From positions 1 through 17,196 of the forward strand of contig JANOPN010000189.1 in the NCBI GenBank assembly GCA_031421855.1: 17,196 nucleotides of DNA. The letters run 5' to 3'. Shown one piece after another: positions 6,989-14,267 of the stretch. How positions within the stretch are numbered: position 1 is the first letter of the stretch; each line of letters opens with the position of its first letter. Under the pieces are notes generated by a model. It ran no database searches and was not told the DNA's origin. It saw nothing but the letters and a program-made list of their open reading frames with translations. This DNA is from JAAFHN01 sp031421855. Its GTDB lineage: Bacteria; Pseudomonadota; Gammaproteobacteria; Burkholderiales; Burkholderiaceae_C. The position numbers were made by a program, and so were the translations under genes.

Positions 6989-6999
6989 ATCCAAATTTC

Positions 7000-7303
7000 A
7001 TAGCAACAAACCCAATGAATCCGGTGACCAAGTGCCAAAAAAACCTGATTAGACATCTGCCTCAGATATTCGGCTGTCATTCCAGCGAAGGCATGGAGTC
7101 CAGGCGTGATCGGTTAGCGGGCAAGCAGCCACTGGATCCCAGCCAACGCTTTAGATGACCGCCGTTTGGATCTGAGGCACGTATCGAATCAGGCAAAAAA
7201 GCATTGAAAAAACCTCAACAATCAACTTCTCAGCTCTCTGCGGCCTCTGCGTCTCTGCGTTGAAAACTGCCCCTACTAAGCGCGAGGATCAAGTCGCAGA
7301 AAC
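7000..7303 (-). repeat. Dispersed repeat, unit D, interrupted by a 150-bp insertion
   Basis: The core at 7000-7036 is identical to the matching 37 bases of units C and E. It is cut at an A-run (7037-7043) and resumes at 7194 with AAAAAAGCATTGAAAA, then continues through the microrepeat block (about 7231-7261) and tail. Removing the insertion and one target copy puts the D and E cores 213 bp apart, the same period as A to B. Its other end, beyond 7000, is replaced by unrelated sequence. Confidence 0.88.
7044..7193. mobile_element. MITE-like element, 150 bp, inserted into repeat unit D
   Basis: Terminal inverted repeats of 24 bp (7044-7067 and 7170-7193) begin CCTGATT and share CTCAGAT at the inner end; 20 of 24 positions match. 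The arms extend inward to about 60 bp with imperfect pairing: CGGC, GTCAT, AGCG, GGC and TCCAG blocks line up between 7044-7104 and 7129-7193. The element is flanked by CAAAAAAA on the left (7036-7043) and CAAAAAA on the right (7194-7200), a likely 7-8 bp target duplication. It has no coding capacity, so it would need a transposase in trans. It splits an otherwise continuous repeat cleanly. Confidence 0.8.
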
Positions 7304-7406
7304 CACCGTAGTCGGGTCTTGCGTTCTCACATTTTGCTTCAGTTGATTTCTGGTTTCACTCCAGTATCAATAGCAACAAACCCAATGAATCCGGTGACCA
7401 AGTGCC
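7304..7406 (-). repeat. Dispersed repeat, unit E (truncated, minus orientation)
   Basis: This unit has the right half and core but lacks the GCAGAG microrepeat block. It stops 19 bp from the ffh stop codon. Bases 7355-7406 are identical to 6631-6682 of unit C. It is in tandem with unit D once the insertion in D is removed. Confidence 0.88.
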
Positions 7407-7425
7407 GAAAATTCGTTAAATCTGT

Positions 7426-8844
7426 CTAAAAAGGCTTGCCGCCACCCATGCCGGGCATGTTCGGCATCCCTGGCATGTTGGCCATGCCTTTCATGCCGCC
7501 TAGTTTCTTCATCATTTTCATCAAGCCGCCGCCGCGCATTTTCTTCATCATGTCGCGCATTTGGTCGAACTCGTTGAGCAAGCGATTCACTTCTTGAATT
7601 TGCACGCCCGCGCCTTGGGCGATGCGCCGCTTGCGGCTGGCTTTGAATTTGCCGTCGATCAAGAGTACCGGGCGGCTGCGCTCGGCGGCGCTCATGCTGC
7701 TCAAAATGCCTTCTTTGCGGCGCATGTCTTTCTCTGCCCGCTCCATGTCGCCCGCCTTGGCTTTGGCGGCCATTTGCGTGGGCAGTTTGTCCATCATGCT
7801 GGCCAAACCGCCCATTTGTTTCATCTGCTGAAGTTGAGCCAAGAAGTCATTGAGATCGAACCCTTCGCCGCTTTGCATTTTGGCTGCAAGCTTTTGGGCT
7901 GACGCCATGTCAACGTTTTTCGTGACTTCTTCGACCAAGGCGACGATGTCACCCATGCCCAAGATCCGTCCGGCGTGTCGCTCGCCGTCAAACACCTCGA
8001 GCCCGTCGATTTTCTCGCTGGTTCCGGCAAACTTGATTGGCGCACCGGTGATTTGCCGCACCGACAACGCGGCGCCGCCGCGTGAGTCGCCATCGAGCTT
8101 GGTCATCACGACGCCGGTGATGGGCAGCGCGTCTTTGAAGGCCTTGGCCGTGTTGGCCGCGTCTTGGCCCTGCATGGCGTCGACCACAAAGAGGGTCTCG
8201 ATTGGGTTCAAGTAGGCGTGCAGGCCTTTGATTTCTGCCATGAGCGCGTCGTCTATGGCCAATCGCCCGGCGGTGTCGACCAGCAAGACATCAAAGTAGT
8301 GGTTGCGCGCATAGGCCAGCGCGCCGGTGACGATGTCCAGTGGTTTTTGATCGGGGCTTGATGCAAACCACTCGGCACCCGCTTGTGCGGTCACGGTCTT
8401 GAGCTGCTCAATGGCGGCGGGTCGGTACACGTCGGCGCTGACGGTCAGCACTTTCTTTTTGCGCTTTTCGATCAAGTGCTTGGCTAGCTTGGCCGTGGTC
8501 GTGGTCTTGCCAACGCCTTGTAAGCCAGCCATCAAGATCACGGCAGGCGGCTGTGCGGCGAGGTTCAAGTCGGCAACGCCTTCGCCCATGGTTGCGGCGA
8601 GCTCGCGTTGAACCACGCCGACCAAGGCTTGGCCGGGCTTGAGTGAGCCAATGACCTCTTGGCCGAGCGCCTTTTCTTTGACTTTGGCGATGAAGTCGCG
8701 CACGACCGGCAGGGCGACGTCGGCCTCCAACAAGGCCATGCGGACCTCGCGCAACATGTCTTGGACGTTGGACTCGGTGATTCGAGCTTGCCCGCTGATG
8801 GTTTTGACAAGTTGCGACAGTTTTTCAGTGAGGGCGGAGGCCAT
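7426..8844 (-). CDS. ffh: Signal recognition particle protein Ffh (SRP54)
   Basis: Ffh is the GTPase of the signal recognition particle. It binds 4.5S RNA and signal sequences of nascent inner-membrane proteins and docks with FtsY. The 472-residue protein has the N domain (ALLEADVALPVVRDF near residues 37-51), then GTPase motifs G1 GLQGVGKTT (107-115), SADVYRPAA (137-145), DTAGR (190-194) and TKLDGD (248-253). The methionine-rich M domain includes SRKRRIAQGAG for RNA binding and a glycine-methionine tail (NMPGMPNMPGMGGG). The frame is open upstream to 9015, but the ATG at 8844 (MASALTEKL) gives the family start and has an AGGA site about 12 bases away. It ends right beside repeat unit E. Confidence 0.97.
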   Translation of the reverse strand: MASALTEKLSQLVKTISGQARITESNVQDMLREVRMALLEADVALPVVRDFIAKVKEKALGQEVIGSLKPGQALVGVVQRELAATMGEGVADLNLAAQPPAVILMAGLQGVGKTTTTAKLAKHLIEKRKKKVLTVSADVYRPAAIEQLKTVTAQAGAEWFASSPDQKPLDIVTGALAYARNHYFDVLLVDTAGRLAIDDALMAEIKGLHAYLNPIETLFVVDAMQGQDAANTAKAFKDALPITGVVMTKLDGDSRGGAALSVRQITGAPIKFAGTSEKIDGLEVFDGERHAGRILGMGDIVALVEEVTKNVDMASAQKLAAKMQSGEGFDLNDFLAQLQQMKQMGGLASMMDKLPTQMAAKAKAGDMERAEKDMRRKEGILSSMSAAERSRPVLLIDGKFKASRKRRIAQGAGVQIQEVNRLLNEFDQMRDMMKKMRGGGLMKMMKKLGGMKGMANMPGMPNMPGMGGGKPF

Positions 8845-8957
8845 TGCGTGCAAATCCTGATCGGATGAGGGTATTGAATGAGGTCGAAGGGTGGGGAGCC
8901 GATTGGCGTTGCGCGACGCACTCAACGCGGGGGTTGGCATCGCTCTACACTTGAGCC
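8845..8957. promoter_or_regulatory. Divergent promoter region between ffh and the CcsA-like gene
   Basis: This 113-bp gap must carry the ffh promoter and probably that of the downstream plus-strand gene run. I could not pick convincing -35/-10 pairs on either strand; candidates such as TTGAGT and TTCAAT on the minus strand are weak. Assignment rests on position only. Confidence 0.3.
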
Positions 8958-9767
8958 ATGATTGTATCGACCAGCCCCTTGATTGCCATGCTGACGGCGG
9001 CGACCGCCATCGCATATGGCTACCTTGCGCTGCTGGTTTGGCGGGCCGATGTCGGCGTGGCTCACCACCGGGGCGCGTTGTTATCGGCGTGGTTGTTGCA
9101 CGGGGGGTGTTTGGCCACTCCTTTGGTGACTCAGTCTCCCGTGTTTTTTGGTTTTGCGCCGGCGCTGTCGATGACCGCGTGGCTCGTGCTTAGCGTGTAT
9201 TGGATTGAGAAGCAGGTTTTCCCAAAAATTCAAGGGCGCTGGGTATTGGTCGTGTTGGCGGCCTTGTCGGTCGTGGGCGCTGTTGTTTTTCCGGGGAAGC
9301 CGCAACGGCTGGATGCCTCGGGCGCACTGGCTATGCATTGGGCCTTGGGGCTCGCGGCGTACGGCATGTTTGCCGCGGCCGTGGTGCATGCCTGGCTCAT
9401 GCGCCAAGCCGACACGGGCATGCGCCGGGGGACGGGGCATGCACAGGGTGTTCCGTTGTTGGGGCTTGAGCGTTTGATGTTTCGATTCATTGGCTTGGGC
9501 TTTGTGATGCTCAGTGCCACCTTGGTTGGCGGCTGGTGGATGAGTCAAGGTGGCGGCGCTGGTGGCGAGTCAAACGGTTGGCGCTGGGATCACAAGACCC
9601 TCTTTTCGGTGATGGCGTGGGGCGTTTTTGCGACTTTGCTGATGGGCCGCCAATTGCTGGGTTGGCGCGGCCAAAGGGCCACCAACATGGTGTTCGCTGG
9701 CTCAGTTTTGCTGCTACTCGCCTATGTCGGGTCGCGCTTCGTTTTAGAGGTCGTTTTGCATCGATGA
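8958..9767 (+). CDS. CcsA/YpjD-like inner-membrane protein (cytochrome c assembly family)
   Basis: A 269-residue polytopic membrane protein with about eight hydrophobic segments. It resembles the YpjD branch of the cytochrome c assembly (CcsA/CcmC-like) family. Conserved histidines stand at H127 (AMHWALGLAAYGMFAA), H144 (VVHAWLM) and H212 (WDHKTLFSVMAWGVF). In true CcsA, histidines bind or pass on heme. The tryptophan-rich WWMS segment (193-196) is a short relative of the family's heme-handling motif, but the full CcsA tryptophan motif is not present, so a role in cytochrome maturation is not certain. YpjD-type genes often sit next to ffh, as here. The stop codon overlaps the next start as ATGA, which implies translational coupling. 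The ribosome site is weak. Confidence 0.85.
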   Translation: MIVSTSPLIAMLTAATAIAYGYLALLVWRADVGVAHHRGALLSAWLLHGGCLATPLVTQSPVFFGFAPALSMTAWLVLSVYWIEKQVFPKIQGRWVLVVLAALSVVGAVVFPGKPQRLDASGALAMHWALGLAAYGMFAAAVVHAWLMRQADTGMRRGTGHAQGVPLLGLERLMFRFIGLGFVMLSATLVGGWWMSQGGGAGGESNGWRWDHKTLFSVMAWGVFATLLMGRQLLGWRGQRATNMVFAGSVLLLLAYVGSRFVLEVVLHR

Positions 9768-9997
9768 AATACCTGCTGTCATTTGTCGTCGTGTTGCTTG
9801 GATTCATGTGGTGGAAGAGTCAGCGCAAGGGTGATTCGCTGGCCAAGTCAAAAGAACGCGCTGCGCCGCGTTCGGCTGGCGCCAAGCCGATCATTGAGAT
9901 GGCGACCTGCGCCAAATGTGGCTTGCATGTGCCTGCATCCGAGGCGGTAGCCGCTAACAACCGACTATTTTGTAGTCCTGAGCATGCCGATGGCTGA
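9764..9997 (+). CDS. Small PP0621-family protein with a zinc-ribbon-like cysteine motif
   Basis: A 77-residue protein. Residues 3-17 form one membrane helix (YLLSFVVVLLGFMWW), followed by a basic linker and a small C-terminal motif with C49, C52, H55, C70 and H74 (ATCAKCGLH, then LFCSPEH). The spacing suggests binding of one metal ion, probably zinc, on the cytoplasmic side. It resembles the uncharacterised PP0621 family, commonly found just upstream of pilS. Its ATG overlaps the preceding stop (ATGA), with AGAGG at 9746-9750 as ribosome site. Its 3' end overlaps pilS by 14 bases. The position suggests, but does not show, a link to PilS signalling. Confidence 0.85.
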   Translation: MKYLLSFVVVLLGFMWWKSQRKGDSLAKSKERAAPRSAGAKPIIEMATCAKCGLHVPASEAVAANNRLFCSPEHADG

Positions 9998-11756
9998 CCT
10001 CAGAGCACGAGCCGACGAGCACTCGGTTTTAGACCCGCTGAGTCAAACGCCTGCATCTGCTGGGTTTTTGCGGGTGTGGCGCACCGTCATGAGTGCGCGG
10101 GTGGCCCTGTCAATCGCTTTATTGGCTTTGTCGGCGCTGGTTATTTACAACCGCGGTGGCGCATTGAGCGCGATGGCCGTTTGTTGTGCCGCGTATGCGT
10201 TGCTTGCAGCGTACACGCGCTGGTTTACGCCGCCGCTGGCCACTCGTCGCGCCCTAGAGGCAAAGTGGCCGCAAAGCATCGGCGTGGATGTGGTTGTGTT
10301 TGCGCTGCTGCACGCCGCTAATTTTGCGAGCCTCAACTTCGCGCCACTTTTTACTGTTCCCGTTTTGACGGCTGCGATTTTGGGTTCAGGCTTGCTGTCG
10401 CTGGCGACTGCTGCGGCGGTGTCGATCTTTTTGCTGGTCGATGCGTGGTATTTCGCAAGCAGCCAAGGTGTCGAAATTACGGGCCCGGTTTTGCAAGCCG
10501 GCGTATCGGGAATCGGGTTTTTCGGCTTGGCCATGCTGGCCCACTCGCTTGCGGTGCGACTTGCCAGCGAAGAAGCCACCGCGCGCCTCAGTGACTCGCT
10601 GGTTCGAATGCAGATTCAAGTCAATCAAATGGTGATTGACGCTCTCAACGACGGCGTGCTCATGGTTGATGCCAACGGCGTGGTTCGTTCGTTGAACCCG
10701 GCAGCGCGGCAAATGCTGGAGTCGCCGGGGGCCGAGGCTCGCTCGGCACCGTTCGTGCTTGCGGGCAATCCTGCTTGGCTGGGTTTGGCAAGCTTGGCGG
10801 CGCAGAGTTTCGTCGGCGGCGAGCAAAGCGCGACCTTGGAGTTGCAGCATCCACGCGGCGTCGTGCGGCGTGTACAAGTCAAGACCCGCATCGCCCAAGC
10901 CAGTAACGAGCATTTGCCATCACTGTGCGTGATGTTTGTCGAAGACTTGCGCGAGATCGAAGCGCGCGTGCGAATCGAAAAGTTGGCGGCTATGGGGCGG
11001 ATGTCGGCGGCCGTTGCGCATGAGATTCGCAATCCACTCGCCGCCATTTCGCAGGCAAACGCGCTGCTTGCCGAAGGGCTGGTCGGGCACGCCGATCGCC
11101 GGTTGAGCACCATCATTCATGACAACGGGCGTCGGCTCGGGCGGATTGTTGATGAGGTGTTGAGCGTATCAAGGGTGAATCGGGGGGTGTCAGACGATGC
11201 CCCGGTATGGCTTGAAGTTCATTCGGCACTTGTCGGTATTTGTGACGAATGGGCAGGACAAAATCGCGTCGATACCCGGCTATCGGTGCATCTCGGGGTC
11301 GATGCTCGGGTGCGGTTTGAGTCGGATCATTTGCGCCAAGTGCTGGTCAATTTGCTTGACAACGCCAAGCGGTTTGCGTCCAGTCGTGCCGGAGCAATTC
11401 GCGTCGAAACCGTGCACGGTGTTAGCCAGTTTTGTGTGTTGGTGTGGAGCGATGGACCGCCGCTGGACCCGGGCGTGCAGACGCATCTGTTTGAGCCATT
11501 TTTTAGCTCAGAAAGCCGATCAAGCGGCCTGGGTTTGTACATTTGCCGTGAGCTTTGCGAGCGGCACGGGGCCAGCATTGGCTATGCCCGCAACGAACGA
11601 AACGGTGTCGACGGCAATGAGTTTGCGGTGGTTTTGATCGCGGATGGCGACTCGCTGGACCCAGGCGGGTCGGCGAGCAACCCCTCTGACCCTGACCGCC
11701 AAACATCGGTGTTTGACGAAGATCTTCGTGTTGAATGGGCACAATCTCGGGTGTGA
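9984..11756 (+). CDS. pilS: Sensor histidine kinase PilS
   Basis: PilS is the membrane sensor kinase of the PilS-PilR pair that controls type IV pilin expression. The 590-residue protein has a membrane domain of about six segments (residues 38-195), a PAS-like sensor domain (about 215-320, with NDGVLMVDANGVV), and a phosphoacceptor domain with H346 in VAHEIRNPLAAISQANALL. The ATPase domain has the N box HLRQVLVNLLDNAKRF, the F box HLFEPFFSSES and the G box SSGLGLYICRELCERHG. Two start codons (9984 and 9990) are possible; both overlap the preceding gene, so I kept the first. pilR follows after 2 bases. No upstream promoter is visible, which suggests co-transcription. Confidence 0.93.
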   Translation: MPMADLRARADEHSVLDPLSQTPASAGFLRVWRTVMSARVALSIALLALSALVIYNRGGALSAMAVCCAAYALLAAYTRWFTPPLATRRALEAKWPQSIGVDVVVFALLHAANFASLNFAPLFTVPVLTAAILGSGLLSLATAAAVSIFLLVDAWYFASSQGVEITGPVLQAGVSGIGFFGLAMLAHSLAVRLASEEATARLSDSLVRMQIQVNQMVIDALNDGVLMVDANGVVRSLNPAARQMLESPGAEARSAPFVLAGNPAWLGLASLAAQSFVGGEQSATLELQHPRGVVRRVQVKTRIAQASNEHLPSLCVMFVEDLREIEARVRIEKLAAMGRMSAAVAHEIRNPLAAISQANALLAEGLVGHADRRLSTIIHDNGRRLGRIVDEVLSVSRVNRGVSDDAPVWLEVHSALVGICDEWAGQNRVDTRLSVHLGVDARVRFESDHLRQVLVNLLDNAKRFASSRAGAIRVETVHGVSQFCVLVWSDGPPLDPGVQTHLFEPFFSSESRSSGLGLYICRELCERHGASIGYARNERNGVDGNEFAVVLIADGDSLDPGGSASNPSDPDRQTSVFDEDLRVEWAQSRV

Positions 11757-11758
11757 AG

Positions 11759-13306
11759 ATGTCCCAACCAACCCCGAATGATTCGAATCGCCTGGCGCAA
11801 GCGTCGCCTGCACGGGTGCTCGTGATCGACGACGAGCCCGATCTGTGCACCCTCTACGAGCTCACCCTGACTCGCGAAGGACATGAAGTTGATGTGGCGC
11901 AAGATCTCACCGAGGCCCGGCGCATCTTGAAACACACCTCTTTTGATGTCGTGCTGACCGACATGCGCCTGCCCGACGGCCTTGGACTCGAGTTGGTTCG
12001 GGAGTTGACTGCCGCAAAACGAAGCGAGCGCTGTGTCGTCATAACGGCTTACGGGTCCGCTGAGAACGCCGTCCAAGCGCTCAAAGCTGGCGCGTTTGAC
12101 TATTTGACCAAACCAGTCGAGATCACGCAGTTTCGCCAAGTGGTGCGCGATGCGTTTGCGGGCCACGCTGACGAGCCAGAGGTGCCAGCGCCAATGGTTG
12201 CAACGCAGGCCCAATCGACGCCAAAAGCTGCACCGCCCGCAACCGCGCCAAAGCCAAGTTTGGGTGATGCGGGGGAGCACGCTTTGTCGATGATCGTCGG
12301 TGCGTCTGCTGTCATGACCGATGTGAAGGCGCGCGTTGCCAAGGTGGCTCGCAGCATGGCACCTGTGATGGTTCACGGGGAGTCGGGTACAGGCAAAGAG
12401 TTGATTGCGCGGGCTTTGCACGCGTGCAGTCACCGCGCTGCAGGCCCATTTGTTGCCGTGAACTGTGCTGCGATTCCGGAGAACTTATTAGAGGCGGAGT
12501 TTTTCGGCGCCCTCAAAGGCTCATACACCGGAATCAATGCGGATCGGCTTGGTTTTTTTCAGGCAGCCAGTGGCGGGACTCTCTTTCTTGATGAGTTGGG
12601 CGAGTTGCCTTTGGCCATGCAATCCAAGCTGCTTCGCGCCATACAAGAGCGACACGTGCGACCACTGGGCAGTACGGCCGAGGTATCGGTTGATGTCCGA
12701 ATCGTCAGCGCGACCCACCGAGACCTCATCAAAGCGGTGGCCAGCGGCAGCTTTCGCCAGGACTTGTACTACCGTGTGAACGTCATCGAGGTGCTGCTTC
12801 CGCCCCTGCGAGATCGGCGCGAAGATTTATCCGCTTTGTGCGACGCGCTGCTGGCTCGCATCACCGGTCAGTCACCACCCCGCGCGCATTTGTCGCCCGC
12901 ATCTTTGAATGACTTGATGCAATTGCCATTGAATGGCAATGTAAGGGAGCTTGAAAACCTGCTTCATCGTGCGCTGGCGCTCGCCGATGGTGATGTGCTT
13001 GATTTGGGTTTGTCATGCCAATTGCCAGAGCCGATAGGCGACGGTTCGGTTGGTCTCGGGGAAGCGGTTGATTCATCACCCGCTATGGCCACAGCGGACC
13101 ACTTACCCAAAGATTTAACCGCGTATTTGGATGGTCAAGAAAAGGTGATTTTGCTCAACGCACTAAGAGCCAATGGCTACAACCGAACGGCGGCCGCGTT
13201 GCAGCTTGGCATCAGCCTGCGCCAGATTCGCTATCGAATTGCGCGATTGAAGATCGATACGCCCAACGGATCGACCGAGGATCCGTGCGATGGTGCTGCG
13301 GGTTGA
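11759..13306 (+). CDS. pilR: Sigma-54-dependent response regulator PilR
   Basis: PilR activates sigma-54 promoters such as pilA when phosphorylated by PilS. The 515-residue protein has a receiver domain (about 18-135) with acidic D24/D25, phospho-acceptor D68 and K118. An alanine/proline linker follows. The AAA+ domain has Walker A GESGTGKE (207-214), Walker B GGTLFLDE (272-279) and the arginine-bearing FRQDLYYRVNV. A Fis-type helix-turn-helix lies at about 457-497 (NRTAAALQLGISLRQIRYRI). The sigma-54 contact loop reads GSYTGI (254-259) instead of GAFTGA, so its last alanine is replaced. The start at 11759 lies 2 bases after pilS; an ATG at 11735 would add eight residues and overlap pilS. Confidence 0.93.
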   Translation: MSQPTPNDSNRLAQASPARVLVIDDEPDLCTLYELTLTREGHEVDVAQDLTEARRILKHTSFDVVLTDMRLPDGLGLELVRELTAAKRSERCVVITAYGSAENAVQALKAGAFDYLTKPVEITQFRQVVRDAFAGHADEPEVPAPMVATQAQSTPKAAPPATAPKPSLGDAGEHALSMIVGASAVMTDVKARVAKVARSMAPVMVHGESGTGKELIARALHACSHRAAGPFVAVNCAAIPENLLEAEFFGALKGSYTGINADRLGFFQAASGGTLFLDELGELPLAMQSKLLRAIQERHVRPLGSTAEVSVDVRIVSATHRDLIKAVASGSFRQDLYYRVNVIEVLLPPLRDRREDLSALCDALLARITGQSPPRAHLSPASLNDLMQLPLNGNVRELENLLHRALALADGDVLDLGLSCQLPEPIGDGSVGLGEAVDSSPAMATADHLPKDLTAYLDGQEKVILLNALRANGYNRTAAALQLGISLRQIRYRIARLKIDTPNGSTEDPCDGAAG

Positions 13307-13326
13307 AGACACTTGCCAGCAAAAAG

Positions 13327-13917
13327 ATGAATGAAGGCGAATTTGGCGAATTTGACAATGGATGGTGGCATCAGGCCAGGCGATTGCCATCGCCAAACCA
13401 AAATGCTCGCCCCGGTCTGGCGCCGCTTGACTTGATCGTCATTCACTCCATCAGCTTGCCTCCTGGGGTCTTCGGCGGACCAGCGGTCTGCGACCTGTTT
13501 CTGAATCAACTCGACTGCAGCGCGCACCCCTATTTTGAGAGTTTGCGTGAGTTAAAGGTATCGGCTCATTTTGTCGTGTGGCGTGGTGGTTCGGTCACGC
13601 AGTTCGTGCCAGTGCACCAACGCGCTTGGCATGCGGGCGTATCGGCCTTTCGCGGCAGACAGGCGTGCAATGACGACTCCATCGGCATCGAACTCGAGGG
13701 CATCGAAGGCGGTGAATTCACGACGGAGCAAATGGCAACATTGGTTTGTTTGTGCGCATCGCTGACTCAGGCGTGGCCGATTCGCTACATCGCAGGACAC
13801 GAACACATCGCGCCAGTTCGCAAGTCTGATCCCGGCCCTGGTTTTGACTGGAACCAGTTGCAGCAAGGCCTGGCGCACTACCCGCTGCACTGGCCAGCTT
13901 TCGACGCCAAGGTGTAA
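13327..13917 (+). CDS. ampD: 1,6-anhydro-N-acetylmuramyl-L-alanine amidase AmpD
   Basis: AmpD is a cytoplasmic zinc amidase that removes the peptide from anhydromuropeptides during murein recycling; where an AmpR system exists it also lowers beta-lactamase induction. The 196-residue protein has zinc ligands H40 (LIVIHSI), H158 (AGHEHIAP) and D168 (KSDPGPGFDW), plus the catalytic E122 (SIGIELEG) and K166. SAHFVVWRGGSVTQFVP and AWHAGVS are also characteristic. I chose the ATG at 13327; a GTG at 13285 in the same frame would add 14 residues and overlap pilR, with GAGG upstream. The first option fits the usual AmpD N-terminus. It follows pilR by 20 bases and no separate promoter is seen. Confidence 0.94.
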   Translation: MNEGEFGEFDNGWWHQARRLPSPNQNARPGLAPLDLIVIHSISLPPGVFGGPAVCDLFLNQLDCSAHPYFESLRELKVSAHFVVWRGGSVTQFVPVHQRAWHAGVSAFRGRQACNDDSIGIELEGIEGGEFTTEQMATLVCLCASLTQAWPIRYIAGHEHIAPVRKSDPGPGFDWNQLQQGLAHYPLHWPAFDAKV

Positions 13918-13936
13918 CGCGATGAAACACTCGAAA

Positions 13937-13952
13937 ACACTAGCCCTAGTGT
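13937..13952. promoter_or_regulatory. NrdR box 1
   Basis: ACACTAGCCCTAGTGT: a 7-bp inverted repeat around a 2-base centre. Its ACAC and GTGT ends match the known NrdR box pattern. The centre GCCC departs from the usual AT-rich middle. Confidence 0.75.
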
Positions 13953-13968
13953 CTTGCGGGTCGTCAAG

Positions 13969-13984
13969 ACACCAGATATAGTGG
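13969..13984. promoter_or_regulatory. NrdR box 2
   Basis: ACACCAGATATAGTGG: the AT-rich middle matches the NrdR consensus, with 13 of 16 positions fitting by eye. It starts 32 bp after box 1, about three helical turns, the spacing usual for paired NrdR boxes. NrdR represses ribonucleotide reductase genes in response to ATP/dATP. Confidence 0.78.
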
Positions 13985-14175
13985 TGAGCTGTTCATTACT
14001 CAGTGTGCATTTGAGGACATAATTCTCTTCATGCTGGGGCCGTTTTTGGGAGCGGACGCTCAGCAATGCTGGTCTTGCTTACGCAGTCCAGATTGTTAAA
14101 AAATCGTGCTCGAATGATGTTCGCGATCGTTTTTTCGAAAAAGTGAATCACTAGAAATGTTTTGGTTGTCCGTTT

Positions 14176-14212
14176 GGGTGCGCGCGCTTGTCGCTTTGCG
14201 CGAGCAGCACCC
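14176..14212 (+). other. Stem-loop in the nrdA leader
   Basis: An outer stem GGGTGC (14176-14181) with GCACCC (14207-14212) encloses an inner stem CGCGC (14183-14187) with GCGCG (14198-14202) and a 10-base loop. It lacks a following T-run, so it is not a classic terminator. It ends 55 bases before the nrdA start. It may affect mRNA stability or translation. Confidence 0.5.
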
Positions 14213-14267
14213 GACGAGCAGCCTCTGAGTTGCCTTCCCAGTCAAAAAATTAAGAATCGAGAAACCC

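Larger units (their letters stand above)
6549..7425. other. Intergenic stretch filled with repeat units, a MITE-like insertion and a possible gene relic
   Basis: These 877 bases contain no intact gene. In order: a short unique leader, repeat unit C (6580-6800), an unmatched segment with a possible helix-turn-helix relic (6801-6999), repeat unit D (7000-7303) split by a 150-bp insertion (7044-7193), repeat unit E (7304-7406), and 19 bases to the ffh stop codon. Short frames here, such as those reading AETQRPQR, are translations of the repeat. Confidence 0.8.
13918..14267 (+). promoter_or_regulatory. nrdA control region and leader
   Basis: The 350 bp between ampD and nrdA carry two NrdR-type boxes at the upstream end, a possible -10 (CATAAT, 14018-14023) without a good -35, and a hairpin at 14176-14212. 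If that -10 is used, the mRNA leader would be about 240 bases. No credible small gene is visible. GAGA at 14259-14262 is the likely nrdA ribosome site. Confidence 0.6.

Noticed and set aside
4705..7406. CRISPR array
   Set aside because: Units are about 211 bp with no short regular repeat-spacer pattern and no cas genes nearby.
4705..7406. Integron attC array
   Set aside because: I find no attC core sites or hairpin pattern, no integrase gene, and only one cargo gene.
11582..12433. 283-codon minus-strand open frame opposite pilS/pilR
   Set aside because: It lies wholly opposite well-supported pilS and pilR coding sequence and has no recognisable domain; such frames are common in GC-rich genes.
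14176..14212. nrdA leader hairpin as a known riboswitch or attenuator
   Set aside because: No cobalamin-riboswitch features, no T-run and no leader peptide were seen, so I keep it as an unassigned stem-loop.
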